From Corynebacterium stercoris (lineage in GTDB: Bacteria; Actinomycetota; Actinomycetes; Mycobacteriales; Mycobacteriaceae), in the NCBI RefSeq assembly GCF_024160105.1, contig NZ_JAMFTQ010000008.1, positions 1 to 64,000 on the forward strand: 64,000 nucleotides of DNA, written 5' to 3'. A model generated the notes under the pieces. The model searched no databases. It was not told the DNA's origin and worked only from the letters and a program-made list of their open reading frames with translations. Position 1 is the stretch's first letter; each line of letters starts with the position of its first letter. Position numbers and translations under genes: made by a program. Below, one piece after another: positions 1 to 8,330 of the stretch.

Positions 1-112
1 CGGCATACACCCCCTCACCCGCTTCAACCCTGGCCAGCGCAGCCTGGCGCACATGCATAGGCGTCGAACGTCGACCCACAACAACCTCCCGGTCAGGTGG
101 CGCATTCACCAC
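1..112 (-). CDS. Probable transposase, N-terminal fragment (runs off window)
   Basis: The reading frame begins at tandem GTG codons (start at 112 or 109) and continues leftward out of the window, so only about 37 residues are visible. The peptide has an Arg-rich start followed by a helix of the form MHVRQAALARVEAGEGV. This resembles the first helix of the helix-turn-helix found at the N-terminus of many DDE transposases and integrases (IS481/IS3/IS630-like). The family cannot be fixed from so short a piece. An in-frame stop lies a short way upstream of the GTG codons, so the start is constrained. No terminal inverted repeat can be confirmed because the other end of the element is outside the window. 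It could also be an unrelated HTH protein. Confidence 0.4.
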   Translation of the reverse strand, partial: MVNAPPDREVVVGRRSTPMHVRQAALARVEAGEGVYA

Positions 113-234
113 ATGACACCGCCATCGACTTTTTCACCATCTGACTGTGGGGGTATAGGCCAGCGGCCTCCGGGGCTGGCCAGCACTGGTCGCTGAGTCG
201 GCAGGGCTCGCGCGTCCTCGGTCCCCTTGGTGCT

Positions 235-413
235 CCGGGGCAGGTATTCCGGGGCAGGTATTCCGGGGCATACGTTTAGGGGCATGGGTTCCGGGGCATA
301 CTTGCTGGCAGAAGTTTTATTCAGTTTTCCGTAGACAATTGACCAATAAGCTGTCTACCAGGTGTTATGCCCCGGAACACCTGCCCCGGAGTTGACCTGC
401 AGTTATGCCCCTG
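235..413. repeat. Symmetric array of 14-bp repeats flanking an AT-rich core
   Basis: Five copies of a 14-base unit (CCGGGGCAGGTATT and variants, all with GGGGCA) begin at 235, 249, 263, 277 and 291, an exact 14-base period. After an AT-rich core of about 65 bases, inverted copies appear at 368-375, 382-389 and 406-413; the first two are again 14 bases apart. Bases 248-272 and 366-390 form a 25-base inverted repeat with one mismatch. The core carries a second inverted repeat, GTAGACA (331-337) and TGTCTAC (352-358). The function is unknown. It could be a multi-site protein-binding array, an insertion-element end or a large stem-loop. Confidence 0.8.
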
Positions 414-430
414 AGTGGCGACCCTTGTTG

Positions 431-563
431 ACCAGCGGAAACGCGGCGGCCGGGGACGGGCGCCGCGAGCCGCCAAGCCCCGCCGAGCCGCCGAGCCGCC
501 CCGCCGCGCCGCGCGCCGCCCCGCCGAGCCCCCCGCAACGCCGCGCCCCAACGCCCCCCGCTG
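431..563. repeat. GC-only low-complexity tract
   Basis: The stretch is almost entirely G and C, with reiterated GCCGAGCC and CCGCC units. It sits directly downstream of the mycolyltransferase stop codon. The frames that stay open through it encode only Ala/Arg/Pro-rich low-complexity peptide, so it is judged non-coding. It may represent slippage expansion. Confidence 0.6.
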
Positions 564-564
564 C

Positions 565-1983
565 CTACAACCCCAGCGCCGGCTTGATTACCTGGTCCCA
601 GGACACGGCCAGGTCGTCGCGCCACAGCGGCCAGGAGTGCGTGCCCACCGGACGCTGGTTGAAGGTCACCGGCACGTCGAGCGACTTCAGCTTGGTGTGC
701 AGGTCGTGGGAGCAGGCGTTCATCGCGCCCTCGATCGCGCCGCCCTCCACGTTGAGGGTCAGGGAGTTGGAGAGCGCCTGCGTCGAGGTCAGCTTGCGTA
801 CGTTTTTGAGGTAGCCGACCATGTCGGTTTCGGCGGCGAGGCCGGTACCGGACGACATGTAGATGTGGGTCCCGGTGCCGGCGAGCTTGTCAGCCATGAC
901 GAGGGCATCGTTGTAGCGGTTGTACTCGGAGCCGCGCGGACCCCACAGGTTCTCCGGGGTGATGTTGCCCTTGCCGGCGCTGCCGCGGTTCACGGTTAGG
1001 CCGACGAAGAAGCTCGGCAGCGGGGTGGAGGTCGCGGCGCAGCCGGAGAAGGAACCGACGGCCGCGTAGCGGTTCGGGTAGTGCTCGGCGAGCAGCAGAG
1101 ACGAGGTCGCGGACATGGAGAAGCCGGTCACAGCGCGCAGGTCGTTGGCGCCGAGGTAGTCCTCGATGGCGTAGGGGAGTTCTTCGCCCAGGAATGTGGT
1201 CCACAGCTGCTTGCCGCGGTAGTAGATGTTCTCCTCCGGCACGGTGAGCCAGTCGATGTAGTAACTGAACGCGCCTTCCATCGGAATGACCACGTTCACG
1301 CGCTGGCCCTTGAACACGTCGCGAACGTTCTCCGGCGCCTGCACCAGCCAGTCAGTGTTCTGCTCGGAGCCGCCCGCGCCGTTGAGCAGGTAGTACGTCG
1401 GCGCGCCCTCGACACGCTGGCCGAATTCGTCGCGCGCCGGCAGCACCGCAACCGGAATGTCGCGCTTCATCGAGTCGGAGTACACGGACACGGCCTCGCC
1501 GCCGAGGGCGCGCACCTGGTTGAACCACGCCTGCGGCTTGTCCTGGTAATCCTTCGGCGCCTCGAACAGCCTGCTGACGTGCTCCTTGGTGGGGCGCTTG
1601 GAAGAATCGTCGGCAAGCGTGGGCATGTTCTCCATGGCGCCCTCGGGGGTGTCGCCGGTGAGCGCCTCGTCGACGGCGTTCGCGATCGCCTGCAGGTCCC
1701 CGTCCGGCACGGACGCGCCGTTGGGCTCCTTGCTTGCCGACGTCTGGGTTGCCACCACCGGGCTCGGAGCAGCCGCGCTCGTGGCCGAAACCGCGCTCGA
1801 CGAAGCGCTCGTCACCGCGGCGGTCGTCGGCTGCGGCTGCAGCGAGGTGGTGACCGCGCTGCTCGCCGCCTGAACGAGAGCGGTGCGGGGCGCCTCGTCG
1901 CGGGACTGGGTGACGGCGGGGATGGCGACCGCGGCGAGGGCCACGGTGGCGACGGCAGCGGCGGCGGGGCGGGTCAGCTTCAT
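565..1983 (-). CDS. cmt: Secreted trehalose corynomycolyltransferase-type esterase
   Basis: A 472-residue exported alpha/beta-hydrolase of the antigen 85 / corynomycolyltransferase family. These enzymes move mycolic acids between trehalose monomycolate and arabinogalactan or trehalose in the cell envelope. A signal peptide spans about residues 1-26 and is followed by a Ser/Thr/Ala-rich linker to about residue 100. The nucleophile elbow is GFSMS with Ser289. The C-terminal GTHSW motif (His449) matches the catalytic His region of antigen 85. A -10-like TAATGT ends 8 bases before the ATG, which suggests a leaderless transcript. Which of the several cmt paralogues this is cannot be decided, and the exact acyl acceptor is inferred from the family only. 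Confidence 0.88.
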   Translation of the reverse strand: MKLTRPAAAAVATVALAAVAIPAVTQSRDEAPRTALVQAASSAVTTSLQPQPTTAAVTSASSSAVSATSAAAPSPVVATQTSASKEPNGASVPDGDLQAIANAVDEALTGDTPEGAMENMPTLADDSSKRPTKEHVSRLFEAPKDYQDKPQAWFNQVRALGGEAVSVYSDSMKRDIPVAVLPARDEFGQRVEGAPTYYLLNGAGGSEQNTDWLVQAPENVRDVFKGQRVNVVIPMEGAFSYYIDWLTVPEENIYYRGKQLWTTFLGEELPYAIEDYLGANDLRAVTGFSMSATSSLLLAEHYPNRYAAVGSFSGCAATSTPLPSFFVGLTVNRGSAGKGNITPENLWGPRGSEYNRYNDALVMADKLAGTGTHIYMSSGTGLAAETDMVGYLKNVRKLTSTQALSNSLTLNVEGGAIEGAMNACSHDLHTKLKSLDVPVTFNQRPVGTHSWPLWRDDLAVSWDQVIKPALGL

Positions 1984-2046
1984 GGGGCTTTACATTACTG
2001 TGCGGCCACCTCACCCGCCCTCGATCCCCGCAATGACAGTATCCTT

Positions 2047-3465
2047 ATGGGCGTGACTAAGGAACATTTTGACGTTGTTGTCCTCGGCGCGGGCCCCGGT
2101 GGTTACGTCGCCGCTATTCGTGCAGCTCAGCTCGGCAAAAAGGTGGCCGTGGTTGAGAAGCAGTACTGGGGCGGTGTCTGCCTGAACGTGGGCTGCATCC
2201 CGTCCAAGGCGCTGATCAAGAACGCCGAGGTGGCGGAGATCTTCAACCACGAGGCGAAGACCTTCGGCATCAAGGGCGATGTGGAGTTCGATTTCGCGGA
2301 TGCGCACAAGCGCTCCCGCAAGGTCTCCGAGAAGATCGTCGGCGGCGTCCACTACCTGATGAAGAAGAACAAGATCACCGAGATCCACGGCCTCGGTGAG
2401 TTCAAGGACGCCAAGACCATCGAGATCACGGACGGCGACGATAAGGGCAAGACCGTTACTTTCGACGATTGCATCATCGCCACCGGCTCTGTCGTCCGCA
2501 CCCTCCCGGGCATTGAGCTTTCTGAGAACGTCGTGTCCTACGAGGAGCAGATCCTCAACCCGGAGGCACCGAAGACCATGGTCATCGTCGGTGCTGGCGC
2601 CATCGGCATGGAGTTTGCCTACGTGCTCTCCAACTACGGCGTCGACGTGACGGTCGTGGAGTACATGGACCGCGTCCTGCCGAACGAGGATAAGGACGTA
2701 TCCAAGGAGATCGCGAAGCGCTACAAGAAGCTCGGCGTGAAGCTGCTCACCGGCCACGCCACCACCGCGGTGCGCGACAACGGCGACTCCGTCGAGGTGG
2801 ACATCAAGAAGAACGGTTCCGAGGAGACCCAGACCCTCACCGTCGACCGTGTGATGATTTCCGTCGGCTTCGCCCCGCACGTTGAGGGTTACGGCCTGGA
2901 GAACACCGGCGTTGAGCTCACCGAGCGCGGCGCCATTGCTATTGACGAGCGTATGCGCACCAACGTCGAGCACATCTACGCCATCGGCGACGTGACCGCG
3001 AAGCTGCAGCTCGCGCACGTGGCTGAGTCGCAGGGCATCATCGCCGCCGAGACCATCGCGGGTGCTGAGACCCTCGAGATCGAGGACTACATGATGACCC
3101 CGCGCGCCACCTTCTGTAACCCGCAGGTTGCGTCCATGGGTTACACCGAGGAGCAGGCGAAGGAGAAGTGGCCGGACCGCGAGATCAAGGTAGCAACCTT
3201 CCCGTTCTCCGCTAACGGTAAGGCTGTCGGCCTGAACGAGACTGCTGGTTTTGCCAAGCTGGTCGCGGACGCGGAGTTCGGTGAGATCTTGGGCGCCCAC
3301 TTTGTCGGCGCGAACGTCTCCGAGCTCATCCCGGAGGTCGTTCTGGCCCAGCGCTTCGACCTCACCGCAAGTGAGATCGCCCGCAGCATCCACATCCACC
3401 CGACGCTGTCCGAGGCGGTCAAGGAGATCGCGCACGGCATCGAGGGCCACATGATCAACCTGTAA
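2047..3465 (+). CDS. lpd: Dihydrolipoamide dehydrogenase
   Basis: The E3 flavoprotein of the pyruvate and 2-oxoglutarate dehydrogenase complexes, re-oxidising dihydrolipoamide with NAD+. The 472-residue protein has the N-terminal FAD-binding GAGPGGY motif (about 14-20), the redox-active pair Cys45/Cys50 in GGVCLNVGC, a central NAD-binding GAGAIGMEF motif, and the C-terminal HIHP motif (His449, His451) that supplies the active-site base. The length is normal for the family. The ATG at 2047 is chosen because homology begins there, although the frame stays open much further upstream inside the oppositely oriented mycolyltransferase gene. A strong hairpin terminator follows the gene. Confidence 0.97.
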   Translation: MGVTKEHFDVVVLGAGPGGYVAAIRAAQLGKKVAVVEKQYWGGVCLNVGCIPSKALIKNAEVAEIFNHEAKTFGIKGDVEFDFADAHKRSRKVSEKIVGGVHYLMKKNKITEIHGLGEFKDAKTIEITDGDDKGKTVTFDDCIIATGSVVRTLPGIELSENVVSYEEQILNPEAPKTMVIVGAGAIGMEFAYVLSNYGVDVTVVEYMDRVLPNEDKDVSKEIAKRYKKLGVKLLTGHATTAVRDNGDSVEVDIKKNGSEETQTLTVDRVMISVGFAPHVEGYGLENTGVELTERGAIAIDERMRTNVEHIYAIGDVTAKLQLAHVAESQGIIAAETIAGAETLEIEDYMMTPRATFCNPQVASMGYTEEQAKEKWPDREIKVATFPFSANGKAVGLNETAGFAKLVADAEFGEILGAHFVGANVSELIPEVVLAQRFDLTASEIARSIHIHPTLSEAVKEIAHGIEGHMINL

Positions 3466-3480
3466 AAGCGTTCGCTTTCC

Positions 3481-3521
3481 GCGTACCGACGTTCCATGGG
3501 AGCGTCGGTACGCTTGTTTTT
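3481..3521 (+). terminator. Intrinsic terminator of lpd, abutting the next start codon
   Basis: The arms GCGTACCGACG and CGTCGGTACGC pair perfectly around a loop of about 11 bases and are followed by a TTGTTTTT tract. The T tract ends at 3521, immediately before the ATG at 3522. The right arm also contains TACGCT (3509-3514), a TANNNT -10 candidate for the next gene. Confidence 0.88.
3509..3514 (+). promoter_or_regulatory. Candidate -10 element embedded in the lpd terminator
   Basis: TACGCT fits the TANNNT -10 pattern. It ends 7 bases before the ATG at 3522, which has no Shine-Dalgarno sequence because the terminator T tract occupies that place. This spacing predicts a leaderless mRNA starting at or next to the ATG. 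The call is inferred from the same arrangement at many other genes in the window. Confidence 0.5.
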
Positions 3522-3998
3522 ATGGGCTTTTTCGATACTGTGCCGGCGCAACCGGCTGGCGGGCTTGAGCCCCTGGCAATCGACCGGATCCGCGCGATCT
3601 TCGACCGCAGCGGGATCAAGTACGGCGTCGATGATGACGGGGATCTGTTCGGCAGCTGGGAGCACGGCTTTTTCCACTTCATCGCAGCTGGCGATGGTAA
3701 GAACGTGTTCTGCCTTCGCGGGACATGGTTCGGGGAGCTGCCGCACGAGCGCCTCGACGAAGTGAACGCGTTCACCGCCGATTGGAACCGGGACCACTTC
3801 TGGCCGAAGGCATACCCGGTGGTGACGGAGGAGGGCATGGTCCGTGTGCTCTGCGAGCACGTCGTGGCCTACTCGTTCGGCCTGACGGTGGATCAGCTGG
3901 AAGACCACCTGGGCTGCGGCATTTCGACGGGTTCCGCGCTGTTCGAGGCGCTGAATGAGGCTTTCCCGGAGGCCAAGCGCGAGGACAATCGAGAGTGA
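3522..3998 (+). CDS. YbjN domain protein, copy 1
   Basis: A 158-residue soluble acidic protein of the YbjN family, a domain proposed to have a regulatory or chaperone-like role whose biochemistry is not established. It begins MGFFDTVPAQ and is closely similar over its whole length to the product of 6013-6501 (shared signatures GTWFGELP, FWPKAYPVVTEEG and SLFEALNEAFPEA-like ends). It has no ribosome binding site; a -10 candidate inside the preceding terminator suggests leaderless translation. It is followed after two bases by the start of a large helical protein, so the two are probably co-transcribed. It forms the first half of a duplicated cassette. Confidence 0.8.
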   Translation: MGFFDTVPAQPAGGLEPLAIDRIRAIFDRSGIKYGVDDDGDLFGSWEHGFFHFIAAGDGKNVFCLRGTWFGELPHERLDEVNAFTADWNRDHFWPKAYPVVTEEGMVRVLCEHVVAYSFGLTVDQLEDHLGCGISTGSALFEALNEAFPEAKREDNRE

Positions 3999-4000
3999 CC

Positions 4001-5860
4001 ATGGACGCGATCGCTGAAACTCGCCGCGCCCTGCGGGCGCTCGACGAGATGCCGGACAGCGCCGCTCGCGTGCTGGCAGCCGATACTCTGGTGCGCCGCG
4101 TGCGCGAGCAGGGGCCGGAGGAGATGCTGCCGAAAGCTCTCCTGCAGCTGGTCCGCGCCTACGTCTTTGGCGCGGACGGCCAGGAGGTGTTCACGCCGTT
4201 CGCCGAGGTCTTGCGACTCTACGACACTCACCCCGAGTACTTCGACGAGGACGATACATTCAATCTGTTCTGGGCGTTCAAGTGGATCGGTGATTCGCTG
4301 ACGCTGTTCCCCGAGGTTGACCCGGAGCTCGCGCGATGGCTTCTCGACGAGATGGAGCGGCGCTTCCGTCTCGCCGGGTACGGCATGGCCGCGGTCGCGA
4401 AGGCGCAGTACTCGTGGTCGGTCATGCACGGCGACCAGGCCGAAGCTGAGCGCGCGTGGAACGCGTGGAGCTCGGCTGGCGACGACATGGATTGCGCTCA
4501 CTGCCGTCGCGCCGAAGCCCTTCACCGACTGGTGCGCCAGCAGCGGTACGACGAAGCGATTGCGCTCGGTGTCCTTGAAGGTGCGAGGTGTAACCGTCAG
4601 CCCGCCGGCATGCACCTCGAGCTGGCGAAGGCGCATCTGCACGTCGGCAACGCTGCCGCCTGCGACGCGCATCTTGGCATCTCCATGGCCACGCACGACT
4701 CCACCCTCCGGGACGTACAGCGCATCGGCGACTGGTTCGAGCTCCTTGCGCGCGGCAACAGGCTCGGGGACGCGCTCGGCATGCTCCGCACCGTTGGTGC
4801 CGGGGCCGTGAACGGGGAGGGTTCGCCCTTCCACCGGCTCAAGTTCTGCCTGGCGGTGCTGCGGGGCTTGCGCGCACACCCGGGCGCAGGCGAGCTGGGG
4901 ACCGGCATCGCCGCGCTGCCCACCGTCGCCTCGCTTGCCGACGCTTGCGGGCGCGAAGCCGCCACCCTCGCCGCCGCCTTCGACCGCTCCGCCGGCAACT
5001 CGCGCTGGGCGGATGCCCTGGCCGCGACGCGGAAGTCGAGGGTGCTGCTGGACTTGACGGGGGTCGACGTTGCTGACACCGCAGTTAGGTCGCAGGCCGC
5101 GGAGGATGCGCAGGGCGCAGCGGTTGCAAGTGACCCGTTCACCGCAGCGGAAGTGCTGGCTCAGCAGGAGCTGTGGGACGAAGCCTCGTTGCTGTACAGG
5201 CAAGCCGCCTTCAAGCGCGAGACTGCCGGCGACATCCTGGGGGCCGGCGTGGCGTACGCGGAGGAGGCGCAGGCAGCGGCAATGACCGGGCACGTCGAAA
5301 CAGCTGCCGCAACGTTCTACCGCGCATGGGAAAACCTCACCGCCGCGGGAGCCGACCCGGGTCTGCTCATCCAGGTTGCCTACGCCTGGGCAAACAGCGA
5401 GGCCCAAGCAGTGCAACGCCGCGGCGCGAACCTGATACCGGCGGGGCACAGCGTGCTGGATGCGATTGATCACCTCGCCGACGTGGACACCGATGCTGAA
5501 TCTCAAGATGACGCGTTCCGCAGTGCGCAGGTCCACGACATCCGCGCCCGGTACCTGGCCTCCCGCGGCGAAACAGCCGAGGCCGCGGCGGAGGCAGTCG
5601 CAGCCGCAGAGCAATTCGGCACCTCCGGCGCGATCCGCGAGGCGGCGGATGCGTTCCTCATGGCGGCCCGGCTCCAGCGCGCGCTGGGCCGATACCGCGA
5701 TGCCGAGTGGTCCTACGAGTCTGTGATCGAGGCGCGTGCGGCTACCGCGCAACGAAGCGCCGTGCCGGCAGTTCTCGAGGAATTCGTGGCGTTCCTCAAG
5801 GACACCGGCCAGCACGACCGTGCCGAGCGCGTGCTCAAGGAGCACATGGGGCTGGACTGA
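4001..5860 (+). CDS. Large TPR-like helical protein, copy 1
   Basis: About 619 residues, Ala-rich and predicted all-helical, with repeats resembling tetratricopeptide (TPR) units, especially in the C-terminal third (for example YRDAEWSYESVIEA). No enzyme motif is seen. It is a paralogue of the product of 8314-10197, with aligned starts (MDAIAETRRAL and MDTRTETRNAL). This alignment is why the ATG at 4001 is preferred over the GTG at 3995. A CxxC pair (Cys165, Cys168) in DDMDCAHC and a second Cys in CNRQPAGM are conserved between the paralogues and might bind metal. The role is unknown; a scaffold or partner for the neighbouring YbjN and HSP90 proteins is an inference from context. Confidence 0.8.
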   Translation: MDAIAETRRALRALDEMPDSAARVLAADTLVRRVREQGPEEMLPKALLQLVRAYVFGADGQEVFTPFAEVLRLYDTHPEYFDEDDTFNLFWAFKWIGDSLTLFPEVDPELARWLLDEMERRFRLAGYGMAAVAKAQYSWSVMHGDQAEAERAWNAWSSAGDDMDCAHCRRAEALHRLVRQQRYDEAIALGVLEGARCNRQPAGMHLELAKAHLHVGNAAACDAHLGISMATHDSTLRDVQRIGDWFELLARGNRLGDALGMLRTVGAGAVNGEGSPFHRLKFCLAVLRGLRAHPGAGELGTGIAALPTVASLADACGREAATLAAAFDRSAGNSRWADALAATRKSRVLLDLTGVDVADTAVRSQAAEDAQGAAVASDPFTAAEVLAQQELWDEASLLYRQAAFKRETAGDILGAGVAYAEEAQAAAMTGHVETAAATFYRAWENLTAAGADPGLLIQVAYAWANSEAQAVQRRGANLIPAGHSVLDAIDHLADVDTDAESQDDAFRSAQVHDIRARYLASRGETAEAAAEAVAAAEQFGTSGAIREAADAFLMAARLQRALGRYRDAEWSYESVIEARAATAQRSAVPAVLEEFVAFLKDTGQHDRAERVLKEHMGLD

Positions 5861-6012
5861 AAACGCAGGCTCTCGGGCACGGCGCATGCATGTGCGGCGT
5901 GCGGTTTCAGGCGGCCTTGAGATCCGCTGCGTACAGTGCGCTGCGGCGCTAGGCTCAAGCGGGAAAATACCCCGCAGAACACCCAGCCGTAACCACCAAA
6001 AAGGAGTATCCC

Positions 6013-6501
6013 ATGGGCTTCTTCGATGCCGTGCCGGCGCAGAACGCGAACGGGCTCACCCCGCTGTCCATCGATCGCATCCGCGAGATTTTTGATCGCA
6101 GCGAGATCAACTACGGTGTCGACGATGAGGGCGATCTGCTCGGCGGCTGGGAGCACGGCGGGTTCAACTTCGTTGCCATCGGGGATAACAAGGACATCCT
6201 GTGCGTGCGCGGCACCTGGTTCGGCGAGCTGCCGGAGGAACGTCTCGGCGAGGCCAACGCCTTCACGGCCGAGTGGAACCGCGAGCGCTTCTGGCCCAAG
6301 GCCTACCCGGTGGTCACTGAAGAGGGCACCGTCCGCTTACTGTGCGAGCACGTGGTGGCATACCCCTTCGGGCTGACCCAGGAGCAGCTGGAGGACCATC
6401 TGAACTGCGGCCTGATGACGGGTAACTCGCTGTTCGAGGCGCTGAATGAGGCGTTCCCTGAGGCCGTCGAGGAAGCCCAGGTCGAAGAGAGCGGGGAGTG
6501 A
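6013..6501 (+). CDS. YbjN domain protein, copy 2
   Basis: A 162-residue paralogue of the product of 3522-3998, starting MGFFDAVPAQ and ending in a short acidic tail (EEAQVEESGE). Unlike copy 1 it has a good Shine-Dalgarno sequence (AAAGGAG) 8 bases before its ATG and about 150 bases of upstream non-coding DNA containing a TAGGCT -10 candidate near 5950. This second unit therefore probably has its own promoter. Its stop overlaps the GTG start of the HSP90-family gene by four bases, indicating translational coupling. The YbjN fold is recognised from the family; its biochemical activity is not established. Confidence 0.82.
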   Translation: MGFFDAVPAQNANGLTPLSIDRIREIFDRSEINYGVDDEGDLLGGWEHGGFNFVAIGDNKDILCVRGTWFGELPEERLGEANAFTAEWNRERFWPKAYPVVTEEGTVRLLCEHVVAYPFGLTQEQLEDHLNCGLMTGNSLFEALNEAFPEAVEEAQVEESGE

Positions 6502-8330
6502 CGCTCGACCGCTTCCAGGTCAACCTGGGCGGGCTCGTCGAGGTGCTGTCGCAGCACCTGTATTCGGGGCCGCAGGTTTATCTGCGTGAGCTGGTGCAGA
6601 ACGCGGCTGATGCGGTCGCCGCGCGGCAACTTGAGGACCCGGACGCGCCCGCCATGGTGCGGCTCGAGCCGTGGGTCGACGAACCTGGGCTGACGGTGAC
6701 GGATTCAGGCATCGGCATGACGTTCGCGCAGGCTGAGGAGCTGCTGGCGACCATCGGACAGTCGTCGAAACGCGATGCTGTGTTCGGTGAGGGGCGCCAA
6801 GAGTTCGTCGGCCAGTTCGGTATCGGACTGCTTGCGGCGTTTCTGATCAGCGACACGATCGAGGTGCGCAGCCGCGCCGTAGGCCACCCGGCGATCCGCT
6901 GGGAGGGTCACAGCAATGGCACGTTCCGGCTCACGGAACTCGACGGCGATGAGCAGCCGGTCGGCACCCAGGTGCGCCTGCGCGCGTCGCAATACATGGA
7001 GGACTGGGTGGCCACGGAGACGGTCGTGCGCCTGGCCGCCGAGTACTGCTCGTTCCTGCCCGTCGATATCGCGGTGAAAGTGCCGGTGGGTGCGGGTCGC
7101 CAGTGGCGCCGCATCACAGAACCGGAGCTGCCCTGGTTGGCCGCATACACCTCGACCGGGGAGCGCGAGCGCGCATTGCGCGCCTATTGCGAGCGCACGT
7201 TTGGGTTCACGCCGCTCGCTGCGATTGACCTGGAGGTAGGCGTCACGGGCACCACCGGCGTGGCGTTCGTCTTACCGCACGCGGTGTCACCGAAGTCGGG
7301 CAGGCACCGCGTGTACACAAAGCGCATGCTTGTCGACGCCGCTGCCGATGCCGTCCTTCCTGAGTGGGCCTTCTTCGTCCGGGCGGTGCTCAACTCCGAT
7401 GCACTCTCCCCGGTCGCATCGCGCGAGCAATTGCGTGACGACGCCACCCTAGCCCTGACCCGGGACGAACTCGGTGAGCAGTTGAAGCGGTGGGCGCAGG
7501 ACACGCTCGTCGACAAGCACGAGCGGGCGAGACAGTTTCTTGAAGTGCACCACTTGGCGCTGCGGTCGATGGCGCTGGTGGATGACGACATGCTGGAGCT
7601 CGCCGCGCGGGTGCTGCCGTATGAGACGACGCTGGGCGCGATGACGCTCGCGCAGCTTTCCGCTGAGTCGGGTGTGGTGCGCTATTGCCCGACGACGGAG
7701 GCGTACCGCGCTGTCGCGCCGGTGGCGCGAGCGCAGCAGCTGGGCGTAGTCAACGCAGGGTACGTCTACGATGCGGACCTGCTCAGTCGGCTGGCGGCAA
7801 GGCCAGGCTGGAAAGTTGAGGTGCTGTCGTCGAAAAGCATGCACCAGGCGTTTACACCGGTGGGCCCGGTGCGGGAGGCGGAAACGCTGCTGGCCATAGA
7901 CCGAATGACGGCAGAGCTGGGCGCTGATGACTGCGAGATCACTCTGCGCGAGTTTGCGCCCGCCGACGTGCCCGCGGTGCTGCTGCGTGACCCCGAGGCG
8001 GAGCGACGCCTTGAGCGCAGGCGCGAGCAGGCCGAGGCCGAGGGTGGGTGGCGTGCGCTGCTGGGGAGCTTCGACCAGGGCGACGAGCCGATTGTGGCCC
8101 GCACCTTGGTGCTCAACGACGCGAACCCGACCGTGCGCACGCTGCTCGCTGCGCACGACAGCCCGGAGCTGCCCGCGGCGTTTCGCACGATCTATTACTC
8201 GGCGGTGCTGCTTACGGGTGAGGGGCTCACGGCAAGCGATGCGGCGAGCCTGTCGGCTTCCCTCGGCGTGCTGCTCACCGCCGCGTTGACCGACTCGCAA
8301 GAAGGAACTCACGATGGACACGAGAACTGA
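6498..8330 (+). CDS. HSP90-family (HtpG-like) ATPase
   Basis: A 610-residue GHKL-type ATPase with HSP90 architecture. The ATP-binding N-domain keeps the motifs LRELVQNAADA (Glu31, Asn35), DSGIGM (69-74) and GQFGIG (105-110). The middle-domain ATPase loop is SREQL with Arg309. The C-terminal third is diverged from classical HtpG. All catalytic signatures are present, so it should be an active ATPase chaperone, but the divergence and its position between a YbjN gene and a TPR-like gene argue for a specialised client rather than general HtpG function. It starts with GTG, overlaps the YbjN gene by 4 bases and overlaps the following gene by 17 bases. Confidence 0.88.
   Translation: MTLDRFQVNLGGLVEVLSQHLYSGPQVYLRELVQNAADAVAARQLEDPDAPAMVRLEPWVDEPGLTVTDSGIGMTFAQAEELLATIGQSSKRDAVFGEGRQEFVGQFGIGLLAAFLISDTIEVRSRAVGHPAIRWEGHSNGTFRLTELDGDEQPVGTQVRLRASQYMEDWVATETVVRLAAEYCSFLPVDIAVKVPVGAGRQWRRITEPELPWLAAYTSTGERERALRAYCERTFGFTPLAAIDLEVGVTGTTGVAFVLPHAVSPKSGRHRVYTKRMLVDAAADAVLPEWAFFVRAVLNSDALSPVASREQLRDDATLALTRDELGEQLKRWAQDTLVDKHERARQFLEVHHLALRSMALVDDDMLELAARVLPYETTLGAMTLAQLSAESGVVRYCPTTEAYRAVAPVARAQQLGVVNAGYVYDADLLSRLAARPGWKVEVLSSKSMHQAFTPVGPVREAETLLAIDRMTAELGADDCEITLREFAPADVPAVLLRDPEAERRLERRREQAEAEGGWRALLGSFDQGDEPIVARTLVLNDANPTVRTLLAAHDSPELPAAFRTIYYSAVLLTGEGLTASDAASLSASLGVLLTAALTDSQEGTHDGHEN

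Larger units (their letters stand above)
113..564. other. Gene-free stretch between transposase fragment and mycolyltransferase
   Basis: No convincing coding region is seen over these 452 bases. It holds the presumed upstream end of the insertion element (about 113-230), an array of 14-bp GGGGCA-containing repeats in both orientations (235-413), an AT-rich centre with a GTAGACA/TGTCTAC inverted repeat (331-337 and 352-358), and a nearly pure G+C low-complexity tract (about 431-563). Both flanking genes are transcribed leftward, so this is downstream of the mycolyltransferase gene and upstream of the transposase-like fragment. Confidence 0.7.

Noticed and set aside
235..413. CRISPR array
   Set aside because: The repeat unit is 14 bases with no spacers, copies occur in both orientations, and no cas genes are near.
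1081..2046. Open frame extending lpd far upstream
   Set aside because: The extension is antisense to the mycolyltransferase gene and shows no family similarity. Lipoamide dehydrogenase homology begins at the ATG at 2047.
2011..3450. A 479-codon minus-strand frame opposite lpd, and similar long antisense frames elsewhere
   Set aside because: They lack ribosome binding sites and domain similarity and mirror the sense codon usage, so they are treated as non-coding.
6498..8330. Housekeeping htpG
   Set aside because: ATPase motifs match HSP90, but the C-terminal region is diverged and the gene is embedded in a YbjN/TPR-like cassette, so a plain htpG symbol was not assigned.
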